64,000 nucleotides of DNA from NCBI RefSeq assembly GCF_022712275.1, contig NZ_JALAGU010000033.1, forward strand, positions 90,752 to 154,751, written 5' to 3'. How positions within the stretch are numbered: position 1 is the first letter of the stretch; each line of letters begins with the position of its first letter. Shown here one piece after another: positions 48,737-57,724 of this stretch. The notes under the pieces were generated by a model that did not search any database, was not told the DNA's origin, and was given only the letters and a program-made list of their open reading frames with translations. The position numbers and the translations under genes are program-made. The DNA is from Corynebacterium sp. GTDB taxonomy: Bacteria; Actinomycetota; Actinomycetes; Mycobacteriales; Mycobacteriaceae.

Positions 48737-51616
48737 TCATTCGCCGGTGTCAGCCAGGTACCCGAATAGTCCCGGCTCCACCGCGTGCTCCAGGTCCAGC
48801 TTCATGTTGACCACCGGAACGTCCTTGCCCTTGTCGTCCACGATGTGGGTGTCATGGGCATCGCGGGCTGTCGCTTCACCGAGGTAGAAGTAGTCGCCAC
48901 CGTCCACATCGCTCTTCTTGACGAAGACATGCAGTGGGAACAGATTGTTGGCGATGTCGAACTCGCGCCGACTCTTCAACGAAGTCCGACTCTTCGTGAA
49001 CCAGTTGATGGTGGCCTCGCTGTCGAAGCCATCCTCATACTGCGTCGTTGCCGAGATGTCCTCGGCCTTGTCATGGGTGATGAAGATCGGGCATGTTCCT
49101 GAGAAGGCATCCGTCTTGTAGCCGTACAGCGTGCTGTACTGGTTCGACTCGAAGTTCAGGAGCCGGCACACATCCTTACGGGTGTACTGGTGGCCAACAA
49201 CGAGCTCACCAGTCCAGGATGCATCGTGACGCGCAAGATACAGCGCAGTCTCAATCGCATCGTCAACATGCGTGGCAAACAAGTCGCCGGCCTCGTACAG
49301 ACGAGAGAACACGCGGTCGAGGACATACTTCTCCCCGATCACACGCATGATCGGATTCGGACCATACTTCTTCATCTCGGACTCAACGAAGAAGTCCAGG
49401 GTGAGGATCCGCTCCACCGATCCGATCGTTGCATCATCTGCCGCGCATCCGTTGTGGAGCAACAGCTCCACATAGTCATCACGCGTCAGCTCAAAGCGTT
49501 CCACCAATGCCTTGAGTAGGAGGATCTCGTGCGGGCGCTTGCCATTCAACAGCTCACTGTCCAGCAGCGAAATGTAGGCGGCTTCTTCTGCGGTCGGTGC
49601 CACAGTCTCCATCTTGGTGTGGCAGAGGAAGTTCCAGTAGCTCTTCTTGTTCGCGGCGATGACCACCGGGTCCACCGTGTGGAATCGAGCGAAGTCAATG
49701 AGCATCGGCACCTGTCCCAGGCGGTACTGGAGATCTCTGACCGCCTTCTTGAGGTTGTGCATAGAGTCCAGCTTCGCCGTCTGCAGGGACTCAAGGACGC
49801 GGCGGCGTGACACCTCGTCAAAGCTCACGCTCGACACACCGGCGATCACCCCAGCGGTCTGCGCCTTGATCATCTTCTCCTTGATCGTGTCCGGGTTGAG
49901 GCTACTGTCGCCGAACAGAGCGATCGGGATAAGGAAGTTGTTCCTGTAGTTACCGATGAAGTCGATCACCCGGAGGTGGTCTTTCCCCTTGGCCTTGCGC
50001 AGGCCACGCCCCAGTTGCTGGGTGAAGATGATGCTGGACTGCGTATTACGCAGCATGACTACCTGGTTGACCGCGGGGATATCGATGCCCTCATTGAAGA
50101 TGTCCCGAGTGAGGATGTAATCCAGATTGCCAAGCTCAAGTTCTCGCATGGCCGTCTCGCGCTCATTCGCCGAAGACTCGCCCGTCAGCGCCACGGTGCG
50201 CAGGCGTCGGCCGTTGAGTTCCTGCTCATTGAAGAGCTGAGACAACTCATGGGCTTCCTCTTTGCCCGAACAGAACATGAGCCCCTTTACATCCCGCGGG
50301 AATCCGTAGGTCCGCAACATTTCCAGGATGTAATGGACGCGCTCCGGGGCGACGAGCTTGGAGAGTTCTGCTGGGTCGTCCTTCTTCTCCCCGGTCTCGG
50401 TGACATACTCGTGGACTCCGTAATAGTTGAAGGGAGCGAGCATGTCTGCTTCCAGCGCGGCCTGGAGGCGAATCTCGTAGGGAACGTTGTAGTCAAAGAA
50501 CTCGAAGATGTTGAAGTCATCGGTGCGCTCTGGTGTCGCCGTGAGTCCCAGAAGAAATGACGGACTAAAGTGGTCGATGATCCGGTTATAACCTGCCGCT
50601 CCAGCACGGTGCACCTCATCGATAATGATGAGGTCGAAGGCGTCCGAGGGGATTGTGGCGAGCGTATCCGGTCGTGCCAGCGTCTGCTCCATCGCGAAGA
50701 CGCAGCGCCTGTCGGACTGCTGGACGGCACCAACTATGCGTCCGAAATCATCGTCCTCCGCATCCAGGACGAGCTTGAACTCCGCCATCGCCTTATTGAG
50801 GATCTGCTCGCGATGAACGATGAAGAGCATCCGAGCCGGATCAATCTCCCGAGCGGCGAGCGCGGCGAGAATCGTCTTTCCGGTGCCGGTGGCGGAGACC
50901 ACAAGAGCTCGGTTTTCGCCGGACACGCGAACTTTGCGGATCTCCTCTAGCGCCTCTTGCTGCATCGAATTCGGCTCGATGCGTCCTACTGGGGTGTCCC
51001 CCTCCTCGAGGGCGACGCTTGTCGCGGGAGAAACCCGAGGCTGACGGGTGCGTTCATACTCCTCAATCCACGCCTCGGTGAGAGGAACGGACTCGGCCCG
51101 TTGCTGCGCGATGGCATCCTTCAGCTGGAAGGTGATGTCGCCCTCGGGCAGCGCCGAGAAGCGCAGATTCCACTCCTTGTTCTTGGTCAGTGCCTCGCGC
51201 GTGAAGTTGGAACTACCGACGATCGCCGAGAGACTGTCGCGTTGGGTGAAGACATAACCCTTCGCATGAAAACCCCCGTGAGTCCCCGGGTGGATGAGGA
51301 CCTCGACATTGTCCATCGTCAACAGCTCACGGAACATGTCCGGCTCATTGAAGTCGAGGTAGGTCGAGGTGATGATGGTCGCGGTGCCTGTGAAGTCAAC
51401 GAGCGCCTGCTTCAACAGTCCCAGGGCGCTTCCGCTGATGAAGGCCACGGAGAAGTCGAAGCGCTCCGAATGCCCCAGCTCTTCCTTGATCGCCCGCACC
51501 ATCGTGTTCTCGTCATCGTTAATGATAAGTTGCGGGCGGTAGAGCTGATCTGCGTCGACTGTCTGATCCAGAAATCCGTGCGCAGTGCCCCTCCCCACGG
51601 AGCTGTCAAAGATCAT
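48737..51616 (-). CDS. PLD-nuclease/DEAD helicase (DUF3427 type)
   Basis: 959 residues. An N-terminal phospholipase-D-like domain has HAKGYVF (residues 117-123) and GSSNF (134-138). A superfamily 2 helicase follows: Walker A SATGTGKT (241-248), DEVH (333-336), TATPER and QQLGRGLRKAKGK near 533-544. The C-terminus of about 350 residues fits DUF3427. ATG 51616 overlaps the upstream NUDIX stop (ATGA). By eye the GC content and codon use are lower than in neighbours, suggesting transfer. Such helicase plus NUDIX pairs occur in accessory regions and are candidates for defence or DNA repair. Confidence 0.85.
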   Translation of the reverse strand: MIFDSSVGRGTAHGFLDQTVDADQLYRPQLIINDDENTMVRAIKEELGHSERFDFSVAFISGSALGLLKQALVDFTGTATIITSTYLDFNEPDMFRELLTMDNVEVLIHPGTHGGFHAKGYVFTQRDSLSAIVGSSNFTREALTKNKEWNLRFSALPEGDITFQLKDAIAQQRAESVPLTEAWIEEYERTRQPRVSPATSVALEEGDTPVGRIEPNSMQQEALEEIRKVRVSGENRALVVSATGTGKTILAALAAREIDPARMLFIVHREQILNKAMAEFKLVLDAEDDDFGRIVGAVQQSDRRCVFAMEQTLARPDTLATIPSDAFDLIIIDEVHRAGAAGYNRIIDHFSPSFLLGLTATPERTDDFNIFEFFDYNVPYEIRLQAALEADMLAPFNYYGVHEYVTETGEKKDDPAELSKLVAPERVHYILEMLRTYGFPRDVKGLMFCSGKEEAHELSQLFNEQELNGRRLRTVALTGESSANERETAMRELELGNLDYILTRDIFNEGIDIPAVNQVVMLRNTQSSIIFTQQLGRGLRKAKGKDHLRVIDFIGNYRNNFLIPIALFGDSSLNPDTIKEKMIKAQTAGVIAGVSSVSFDEVSRRRVLESLQTAKLDSMHNLKKAVRDLQYRLGQVPMLIDFARFHTVDPVVIAANKKSYWNFLCHTKMETVAPTAEEAAYISLLDSELLNGKRPHEILLLKALVERFELTRDDYVELLLHNGCAADDATIGSVERILTLDFFVESEMKKYGPNPIMRVIGEKYVLDRVFSRLYEAGDLFATHVDDAIETALYLARHDASWTGELVVGHQYTRKDVCRLLNFESNQYSTLYGYKTDAFSGTCPIFITHDKAEDISATTQYEDGFDSEATINWFTKSRTSLKSRREFDIANNLFPLHVFVKKSDVDGGDYFYLGEATARDAHDTHIVDDKGKDVPVVNMKLDLEHAVEPGLFGYLADTGE

Positions 51617-52011
51617 GCGGTGAACTCCTTCATCACCAGCTCCACAGCGGGAACATCCGCCGGTGCCCACGGCAGGTCGCCGAGGACGGACGCTTCAACC
51701 CAGCGCACCTCAGCATGCTCGGTGAGCGTGGGCTCCTGGTCCACGATAGTGCCGAAGAACGTCGTGAGGATGACGGTGCCGAAGTCGTAATCATGCTCGG
51801 TGGTGGTGACCTTGTCGCCGATTTCTGCCGTGCATAGCAGCTCTTCCTGGAGCTCACGACGCAGCGCCTCTTGTGGCGTCTCCCCCTGTTCGATCTTCCC
51901 GCCCGGGAACTCCCACATCCCCGCGAGAGACATACCCTCACCCCGCTGTGCTGCGAGAACCTTAGTGCCCTGCGTGAGGACAGCTCCAACGACGTTGATC
52001 CGCTTTGCCAT
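51613..52011 (-). CDS. MutT-like NUDIX pyrophosphohydrolase
   Basis: 132 residues; the NUDIX box at residues 38-60 is largely intact (GKIEQGETPQEALRRELQEE), with Leu at the conserved Gly position of the EExG end. It resembles (d)NTP pyrophosphatases such as 8-oxo-dGTP hydrolases. First gene of a two-gene operon with the PLD-helicase; the coupling implies a common role, perhaps nucleotide clearance. Confidence 0.88.
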   Translation of the reverse strand: MAKRINVVGAVLTQGTKVLAAQRGEGMSLAGMWEFPGGKIEQGETPQEALRRELQEELLCTAEIGDKVTTTEHDYDFGTVILTTFFGTIVDQEPTLTEHAEVRWVEASVLGDLPWAPADVPAVELVMKEFTA

Positions 52012-52173
52012 GGGGTTCAGCCTAACAATCCGTCAGGACCTGCTCCTGCCGGGCGATGCTCCGTTGGATGCAGTGGCATTCACCTCACCCCCGAATGTCA
52101 ACCCCGGTGACGCCAGGTACGAATTGTCGGCTGAATCACCTGATATTTACTCTGTTTCTTCAACAGGAGCTAC

Positions 52174-52643
52174 ATGCCACGCTCACGCTTCGACGCCCGT
52201 GCCTTCATTTCTTTCACCAACACCGGCATCCTCACTCTCCCTGTCGCAGCCTGCAGTACAGATGGCGACAACACCACCGTGTCCACACCACCGTGTCCAC
52301 CATGACCACCTCGTCTAGCACCGCGTCCTCGATGACCACCTCAACCCCGGAGCCCACCACCGCGGAAGCACCTGCCGAGGAACCCGTCCTTGAGGAGGCG
52401 CCCGTGGAGGAGGCCCCCTGCTGAGCAGCCGATCGACGAAGGTCCCGCCCCGGAGCTTCAGCCCGCATCCAAGGCAGTCCCTGCACCTACTCCGGTCGGG
52501 GAAGCCCCCCCGCCGTCTCCTACGCGAACTGCACGGAGGTTCGCAATGCCGGCGCCGCACCGATGTACCAGCGCCAGCCCGGCTACGCCAGCCACCGCGA
52601 CCGCGACGGCGACGGCGACGGCGACGGTATCGGCTGTGAATAG
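52174..52643 (+). pseudogene. Excalibur-domain lipoprotein broken by three frameshifts
   Basis: Starts at ATG 52174 after CAGGAG: MPRSRFDARAFISFTNTG..., lipobox LPVAAC. A 14-bp tandem duplication (52273-52286 and 52287-52300) shifts the frame. With it removed the protein continues through a Thr/Glu/Pro-rich linker (TTSSSTASSMTTSTPEPTT). A second shift lies in the C-run 52414-52418 and a third in the C7 run 52505-52511. The last exon-like piece is a clear Excalibur motif (YANCTEVRNAGAAPMYQ, then DRDGDGDGDGDGIGCE) ending at TAG 52643. No intact product is possible as written. Confidence 0.82.
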
Positions 52644-52661
52644 CCGATCCCTTCGGCCCGA

Positions 52662-53170
52662 CTATTCCCCCGCGCCTCCCTGCTCCCGGGTCTTGGCCTC
52701 CGTATCCTCCAGTAGTGCCTGAAGCTCCTCGGCGCTGAGATCGGGGGCACAGCAGTACCGTTCGTGTCCTCCTCGATGGCTGCCCGGACTTTGCCCGAGT
52801 GACACACCTCAATAAGCTTCTTCAGATCCTCGTCATGCGCACGGTCGGCAGTGGTCGCCCAGACCGCGGTGTAGACCTGCGCCTCAGGATCATCCGGGTC
52901 ATCCGCATAGATCGCGCCATCGGCGGAAGGATCCGGCGGGGCTGGGTACTCCGCGTTGATCACCGTGGGCGTCCCGTCCTGGTAGGCGATGGCAGTCTGG
53001 CTGGCATCCACCGGGGAGACCGTTACCTTGGACTTGTCGGTGACGATATCCGCCGGGGTCGGGCTGGTCAGGGTGTCATCCCGCAGGGTGACGAGGCCGG
53101 CTGCGGCAAGCACGTGGATAGCACGACCCTGCGCGACCGCCTGGCCCTGGAGCGTCCGGAGCGGGGTGCG
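52662..53170 (-). pseudogene. NlpA/MetQ lipoprotein remnant
   Basis: The C-terminal half of a methionine-binding lipoprotein: QGRAIHVLAAAGLVTLRDD, VINAEYPAPPDPSADGAIY, LKKLIEVCHSGKV. The N-terminus (signal, lipobox and first lobe) is missing beyond about 53170. Near the end a C-run indel shifts the frame after NGTAVP; the normal tail DLSAEELQALLEDTEAKT is found in the next frame, ending at TAG 52664-52662. No metN or metI neighbours. The left boundary is approximate. Confidence 0.78.
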
Positions 53171-53434
53171 CCGCTGGTGTGACTGTCCCTCGCCCGGGAC
53201 ACCGGCCAGGCCGCACCTGGCGTCATCGGAGAATAACAGTTAAGCGGCTATCCGCGTCATTCTTCGATGACGCCGACCTCGGAGCTACGGTCACCCAAAT
53301 CAGTCTTCCCCAACCACCCGCCCAGCACCACCCCGCCGCCGTAGACTCGGGGCAGTCATCCGCATCAGGAACCGCGTCACACAACGCGTCTCACAACGCG
53401 GCACGCAACGCAGCCAGAACCCGAGGAGCCCGCC

Positions 53435-53749
53435 ATGATCGTCACCACCACCGGCACCGTCGAAGGTAAGCCGGTCACCGAGTACATCCGCGTCGTCGCC
53501 GGCGAGACCGTCGTCGGCATCAACATGTTCAAGGACATCGGCGCGGGCTTCCGCAACCTCGTCGGCGGACGTTCCGCCGGCTACGAGGGTGAGATCAACG
53601 GTGCCCGTGAACAGGCCCTCGGCGAGATGGTGCAGCGCGCCATCGAACTCGGGGCGGAGGGCGTCGTCGGTGTGAAGATCGACTACGAGTCCCTCGGCCA
53701 GGGCGGGATGGTCATGGTCACCGCCGCCGGCACCGCCGTGCGCTTCTGA
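53435..53749 (+). CDS. YbjQ/UPF0145 family protein
   Basis: 104 residues, MIVTTTGTVEGKPVTEYIRV..., with the family block GGRSAGYEGEINGAREQAL and GAEGVVGVKIDYE. Forms pentameric rings in solved relatives; function unknown (heavy-metal-binding annotation is weak). Intact. The 264 bases upstream hold only short CACAACGCG-like repeats. Confidence 0.88.
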   Translation: MIVTTTGTVEGKPVTEYIRVVAGETVVGINMFKDIGAGFRNLVGGRSAGYEGEINGAREQALGEMVQRAIELGAEGVVGVKIDYESLGQGGMVMVTAAGTAVRF

Positions 53750-53757
53750 GGGACGCC

Positions 53758-54303
53758 GTGCATCACCTCAACCGAATGAACCGACCACACCGTCTCCGCA
53801 CCGCCACCCTCGCTACCGCGACCTGTGGTGTCCTCGCTCTCGCCGCCTGTGGCGGTGACGATGAGGACGCCGCCCCCACCACCGTGGAATCCTCTGACGC
53901 CGTCACCGGGGATCTGCCCCGCTTCGAATCCACCGCGGAGATCCGCGACAAGCTCGCCGGCACGGACTGGGAGTGCCAGGTCTGGAACGACAGCGGCAAC
54001 AGCGACAACAGCGGAGACAGCGGGGACAGCGGGGACACTGGCGAAGTCGACGGCACGGCGTCCTCCTGCCTCACCGCGATCGGCGGCGGCGAGAACCGTG
54101 ACCAGCCGAGCATCCACGCCATCTACCTCAACGACCATCCCGCGGAGACGGCGTCCGTCATCTTCCAGGACGAGTCCCCGGCCGTGATCGTCGGCAACAA
54201 CTGGCTCTTCGACTGTGGTCCGGACACCGCCATCAGCATCGACCAGTGCAAGGACATCGCCAGGATCCTCGGCGGCACCGTCGTCCTCCCCGACCCGGTG
54301 TAG
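53758..54303 (+). CDS. Putative lipoprotein
   Basis: 181 residues with lipobox LALAAC near residue 31 after an Arg-rich signal peptide. The mature part has an Asn/Ser/Gly/Asp run (NDSGNSDNSGDSGDSGDTGE) and two pairs of Cys. GTG 53758 follows GAGGGA; ATG 53776 is an equally good alternative for the signal. Conserved corynebacterial lipoprotein type; function not recognised. Confidence 0.75.
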   Translation: MHHLNRMNRPHRLRTATLATATCGVLALAACGGDDEDAAPTTVESSDAVTGDLPRFESTAEIRDKLAGTDWECQVWNDSGNSDNSGDSGDSGDTGEVDGTASSCLTAIGGGENRDQPSIHAIYLNDHPAETASVIFQDESPAVIVGNNWLFDCGPDTAISIDQCKDIARILGGTVVLPDPV

Positions 54304-54333
54304 AGGCTGCGCCCGTCTCTGCCCGACCAGAAG

Positions 54334-55773
54334 CTACGCCCGCACCTTCACCGGCATCTTCCGCGCGAAGATGATCCCCAGTGTCATCACCGCGCCCAGC
54401 GCGGCGATCGCCCAGCCGGTGAAGTGCAGCCCCGCATCCGTCGCACCCGCTGAACCGTCGCCGGCGCCGGCGCTCATGCACAGTGCCACGATCACCGCCG
54501 ACAGGTTCGCCGCCACATACTGACTGGTCTTGTAGATGCCCGTCGCCGTGCCGACCTTCTCCACCGAGGTCACGGTGTTGATCAGCCCCTGGTTGCCGAT
54601 GTTGTTGAACCCGTTGGGCACACCGGCGATGAGCGCGACGATGACCATCACCCACACCGGAGTGGAGCTGTCCTCGACCAGCGCGAGCGCCAGGCCGGTG
54701 AGCAGCAGGAAGAACCCGCCGATCCCCAGCACCACCCGTGGCCCGCGCACCGCAATCACCCGGGCGGCGACGAAGGTCGAGCACACGGACACCACCGCCA
54801 TGGGGAACATCATCGCGCCGGCCTGCGAGACAGACATGCCCGCACCCTGCTCGAACCACTGCGGCAGCCCGTAGTACAGACAGTAGAACGCCGCATAGGT
54901 CACCATGGTCCGCCCCAGGGTGTTCGCCAGCTGCCGGTTCGCCGCCACGGCCCGCAGATCGATGAACGGCACGGACGCCCGCTGCAGCTCCCACCACACC
55001 CACACGCCACCGAAGAGGACGAGCAGGGGCAGCGTCCACCAGGAGATGCCGTCGGTCAGGGAGATGAGGAAGAGCATGAGCATGGTCACGGTCACGCCGA
55101 ACAGCAGTGCACCGACAATGTCGAGGCGGCGTCCGAGGCCCGTCCCGGGGCGTCCTTCCCCGGCGATGCGAGGCACCTTGACCAGCACCCACGCGCCGGA
55201 CACGGCCACGAGCAGCACATTGATCCACAGTGTGGACTGCCACCCGGCCACACCGACGAGCAGTCCGCCGAGCGAGGGTCCCACCGCGCTCATCGCCTGG
55301 CCGCACATGGTGAACACGCTGATCGCCGACCCGGTCTTCCACCGGTGCCGTTGCGCCAGCACGCGGACGATCGTCATGGCGTTCGGCATCTGCGTCGCCA
55401 CGCCGACACCGATGATGAGGCGTCCCGCCACGAGGACGCCGAGGCTCGGCGCCAGTGCCCCGAGCACCGACCCGAGGAGCACGAGGAGCAACCCGGCGAG
55501 GTACACCCGGCGCGCACCGAAGACCACGCCGAGCACCCCGGCCATCGGTGAGACGATGGCGGTGGCGATGTAGAACGCGGAGAGGACCCAGGAGACCTCC
55601 GCCCCGGCTCCGAAATGGCTGCCGATGGAGACCATCGCCACGGCGATCATCGAGGAGTTCAGCGCCTGGAGCATGATGCCGGTGCCGAGGGCCAGCGTGA
55701 TCTGGGAGGGGATGTTCTCCCGGGGTGGTTGTGGTGGCTGGTCGGAGGCGGGCGACGGCGTTACGGGACTCAC
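54334..55773 (-). CDS. DHA2-type MFS drug transporter
   Basis: 479 residues with 14 predicted TM helices. MFS motif region GVVFGARRVYLAGLLLVLLG and motif C-type VGPSLGGLLVG are present. DHA2 carriers export drugs or dyes by proton exchange. No regulator is adjacent. Substrate unknown. Confidence 0.88.
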   Translation of the reverse strand: MSPVTPSPASDQPPQPPRENIPSQITLALGTGIMLQALNSSMIAVAMVSIGSHFGAGAEVSWVLSAFYIATAIVSPMAGVLGVVFGARRVYLAGLLLVLLGSVLGALAPSLGVLVAGRLIIGVGVATQMPNAMTIVRVLAQRHRWKTGSAISVFTMCGQAMSAVGPSLGGLLVGVAGWQSTLWINVLLVAVSGAWVLVKVPRIAGEGRPGTGLGRRLDIVGALLFGVTVTMLMLFLISLTDGISWWTLPLLVLFGGVWVWWELQRASVPFIDLRAVAANRQLANTLGRTMVTYAAFYCLYYGLPQWFEQGAGMSVSQAGAMMFPMAVVSVCSTFVAARVIAVRGPRVVLGIGGFFLLLTGLALALVEDSSTPVWVMVIVALIAGVPNGFNNIGNQGLINTVTSVEKVGTATGIYKTSQYVAANLSAVIVALCMSAGAGDGSAGATDAGLHFTGWAIAALGAVMTLGIIFARKMPVKVRA

Positions 55774-55834
55774 GTGGTCCTACGCTATGCCCCTGACCGG
55801 TGCATTCACCAACCGGTCACTGTGGTCACCGCGG

Positions 55835-56833
55835 TCAGATGTTCGCGATGAACTGGTGCATGTTGCCCTGGTCGAAGGACGCCCGGCGCCAGGTGTCCCA
55901 GGCGTGCGCACCGATGAGGTCGTACTTGAACTCGATGTTCGTCCGTCCTGCGAGTGCGGCGCGTGCCTGGAACTCGGCGGTGAAGATCATCGACCCCGTC
56001 TCGTAGGGTCCGCCCTTGACGACGGTGGCGATCGGGTCCGGCCCCATGTCACCCAGGAGGTTCGGCACACCGGAGGACGCCGAGACGATCACCGGCATCG
56101 TCAGCCGGTCGATGTTCAGTGTGGGGTTGTTGGCCACGCGTCCGCCCTCGTTGGCCCAGGGGATGCCCTCGAAGTCGTTGTTGAACATGGCGGTGCCGTC
56201 GACGACCGCGCGCTGCAGCGGCATGCCCGGGTCGTAGACACCGGACAGGGCGTAGACGGAGCTGTAGATGTCAGGGTGGTTCGCGGCGAGGTTCATCGCC
56301 CCGTATCCGCCGGAGCTCAGGCCGGTGACACCGGTGGTGCCGCGTCCGCCGTTGGGCACACTCCAGTTTTCCTGCAGGTACTGGGGCAGCTCCTGGGACA
56401 TGAAGGTCTCGAACTGCTTGCCCCGGTCGCCGTCCCAGTCCTGGACCCAGGTGAAGGGGTCCATCGCGGGGAAGACGAGGGTGGCGTCCTCGTCCGCGAG
56501 GGCCTGCAGAGCTCCACCGGCGGAGACCCAGCCGTTGATGTTGCCGGAGTCGGCACCGTCGATGAACTGTGCGACCCTGTTGTTGCCGGGGGTGAGCGCC
56601 GGGCGGACGATGACCGGGAAGTCCCGGTTCATCGACGCCGAGTGGACGGTGCACTGGAAGGCACCGTTGTCGATCGCCGAGCAGCCGGCCGGGTCCGCGG
56701 CAGCGGCCGGGATCACCGTCGGCACGACGGTGAGGGACGCCGCGACGGCGGTGGCTGCGGCGAGTCCGGCAGCGCGGGTGCGGCGCGGATCAGGACGGCG
56801 GTGCCGTCCGACATAGGAACGTGAGTGTGTCAT
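55835..56833 (-). CDS. Mycolyltransferase (antigen 85 type)
   Basis: 332 residues with a signal peptide (about 1-46, ending AAAA). Esterase-D/Ag85 fold: nucleophile in GLSSGGYG (Ser173), acidic residue in the following lobe and His in GAHAWDTW. Transfers corynomycolic acids between trehalose esters and arabinogalactan at the cell envelope. Its presence supports a mycolic-acid-containing organism. Confidence 0.88.
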   Translation of the reverse strand: MTHSRSYVGRHRRPDPRRTRAAGLAAATAVAASLTVVPTVIPAAAADPAGCSAIDNGAFQCTVHSASMNRDFPVIVRPALTPGNNRVAQFIDGADSGNINGWVSAGGALQALADEDATLVFPAMDPFTWVQDWDGDRGKQFETFMSQELPQYLQENWSVPNGGRGTTGVTGLSSGGYGAMNLAANHPDIYSSVYALSGVYDPGMPLQRAVVDGTAMFNNDFEGIPWANEGGRVANNPTLNIDRLTMPVIVSASSGVPNLLGDMGPDPIATVVKGGPYETGSMIFTAEFQARAALAGRTNIEFKYDLIGAHAWDTWRRASFDQGNMHQFIANI

Positions 56834-57012
56834 GTGTCAGTAACCTCCGGCCGCGAGCGTAGTTGGTGACACCTCGTAAAACAGAGTCGCGGGACAGTAT
56901 TCACAGCCCGCGTTCGACTCAGGAACCTCATTTATTGACAGCGCACCTCATGAACCACAGAACCGAACAGCGTCCCGGCACCGCCCGGTCCCCTCAACTA
57001 CCCTCGGCCGCC

Positions 57013-57666
57013 ATGAGGTTCCGACAGATCGATCTTCCGGTGCACGACCCGTCCGGGTGGTCCGCGTGGATGACCCGGAGACTGGACGTGCCTCCCCACC
57101 CTGTCATGCCCGACGCCGTCACCGTCGGCTGGAGCACGCTGTCCTTCCGCTACCTTCCCGAGGTGGACGTCACGGTCCGGACCGGTCCGGACGCGGACAA
57201 CGGCACCCCGCAGAAACGGGCCCACCACCTGGCCTTCGCCGTGCCTACCGGCACCATCGACGACTACGCCACGCAGTTCGACACCGACATCGTCGACCGG
57301 CCAGACGGGCCCTTCGCCATGCGCTCGGTCTACCTCACCGGCCCGGAGGACGCCGTGATCGAGCTAGTCGAGCATGGGCACCGTCCCGCCGGCGACACCC
57401 CTGACACCACCGGCGACCCGGCGCTGCTGCTCGGCGTCGTCGAGGTCGGGCTGGGCGTCCCGGACGTCCGGGCGTCCGGCGAGGCGCTGGCCGAGCACTA
57501 CGGCGACCGGCTCCCCCACGGGTTCGGCGACCCGGACCGGCGGATCATCGCCGCCTACGGGGACATCGACGGCTCCGTGGTTCTCAGTGCCGCCGACCGT
57601 CCGTGGTTCCCCACCGAGGACACTTTCCCGGTCACGGACCGGCCGGGCATCAAGCTGGAACAGTGA
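57013..57666 (+). CDS. VOC (glyoxalase) family protein
   Basis: 217 residues from MRFRQIDLPVHDPSGW; upstream in-frame starts exist (56863, 56950) without better support. Two beta-alpha-beta-beta-beta modules: HHLAFAVPTGTIDDYA with VIELVEHGH, and VEVGLGVPDVRASGEAL with GSVVLSAADRPW. Metal-dependent lyase, isomerase or dioxygenase-like; reaction unknown. Confidence 0.78.
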   Translation: MRFRQIDLPVHDPSGWSAWMTRRLDVPPHPVMPDAVTVGWSTLSFRYLPEVDVTVRTGPDADNGTPQKRAHHLAFAVPTGTIDDYATQFDTDIVDRPDGPFAMRSVYLTGPEDAVIELVEHGHRPAGDTPDTTGDPALLLGVVEVGLGVPDVRASGEALAEHYGDRLPHGFGDPDRRIIAAYGDIDGSVVLSAADRPWFPTEDTFPVTDRPGIKLEQ

Positions 57667-57724
57667 AACAGCAAAACTAATTAAAACGCTGCGGACATAA
57701 TTACTGCCGTAATACTATCCGCCC

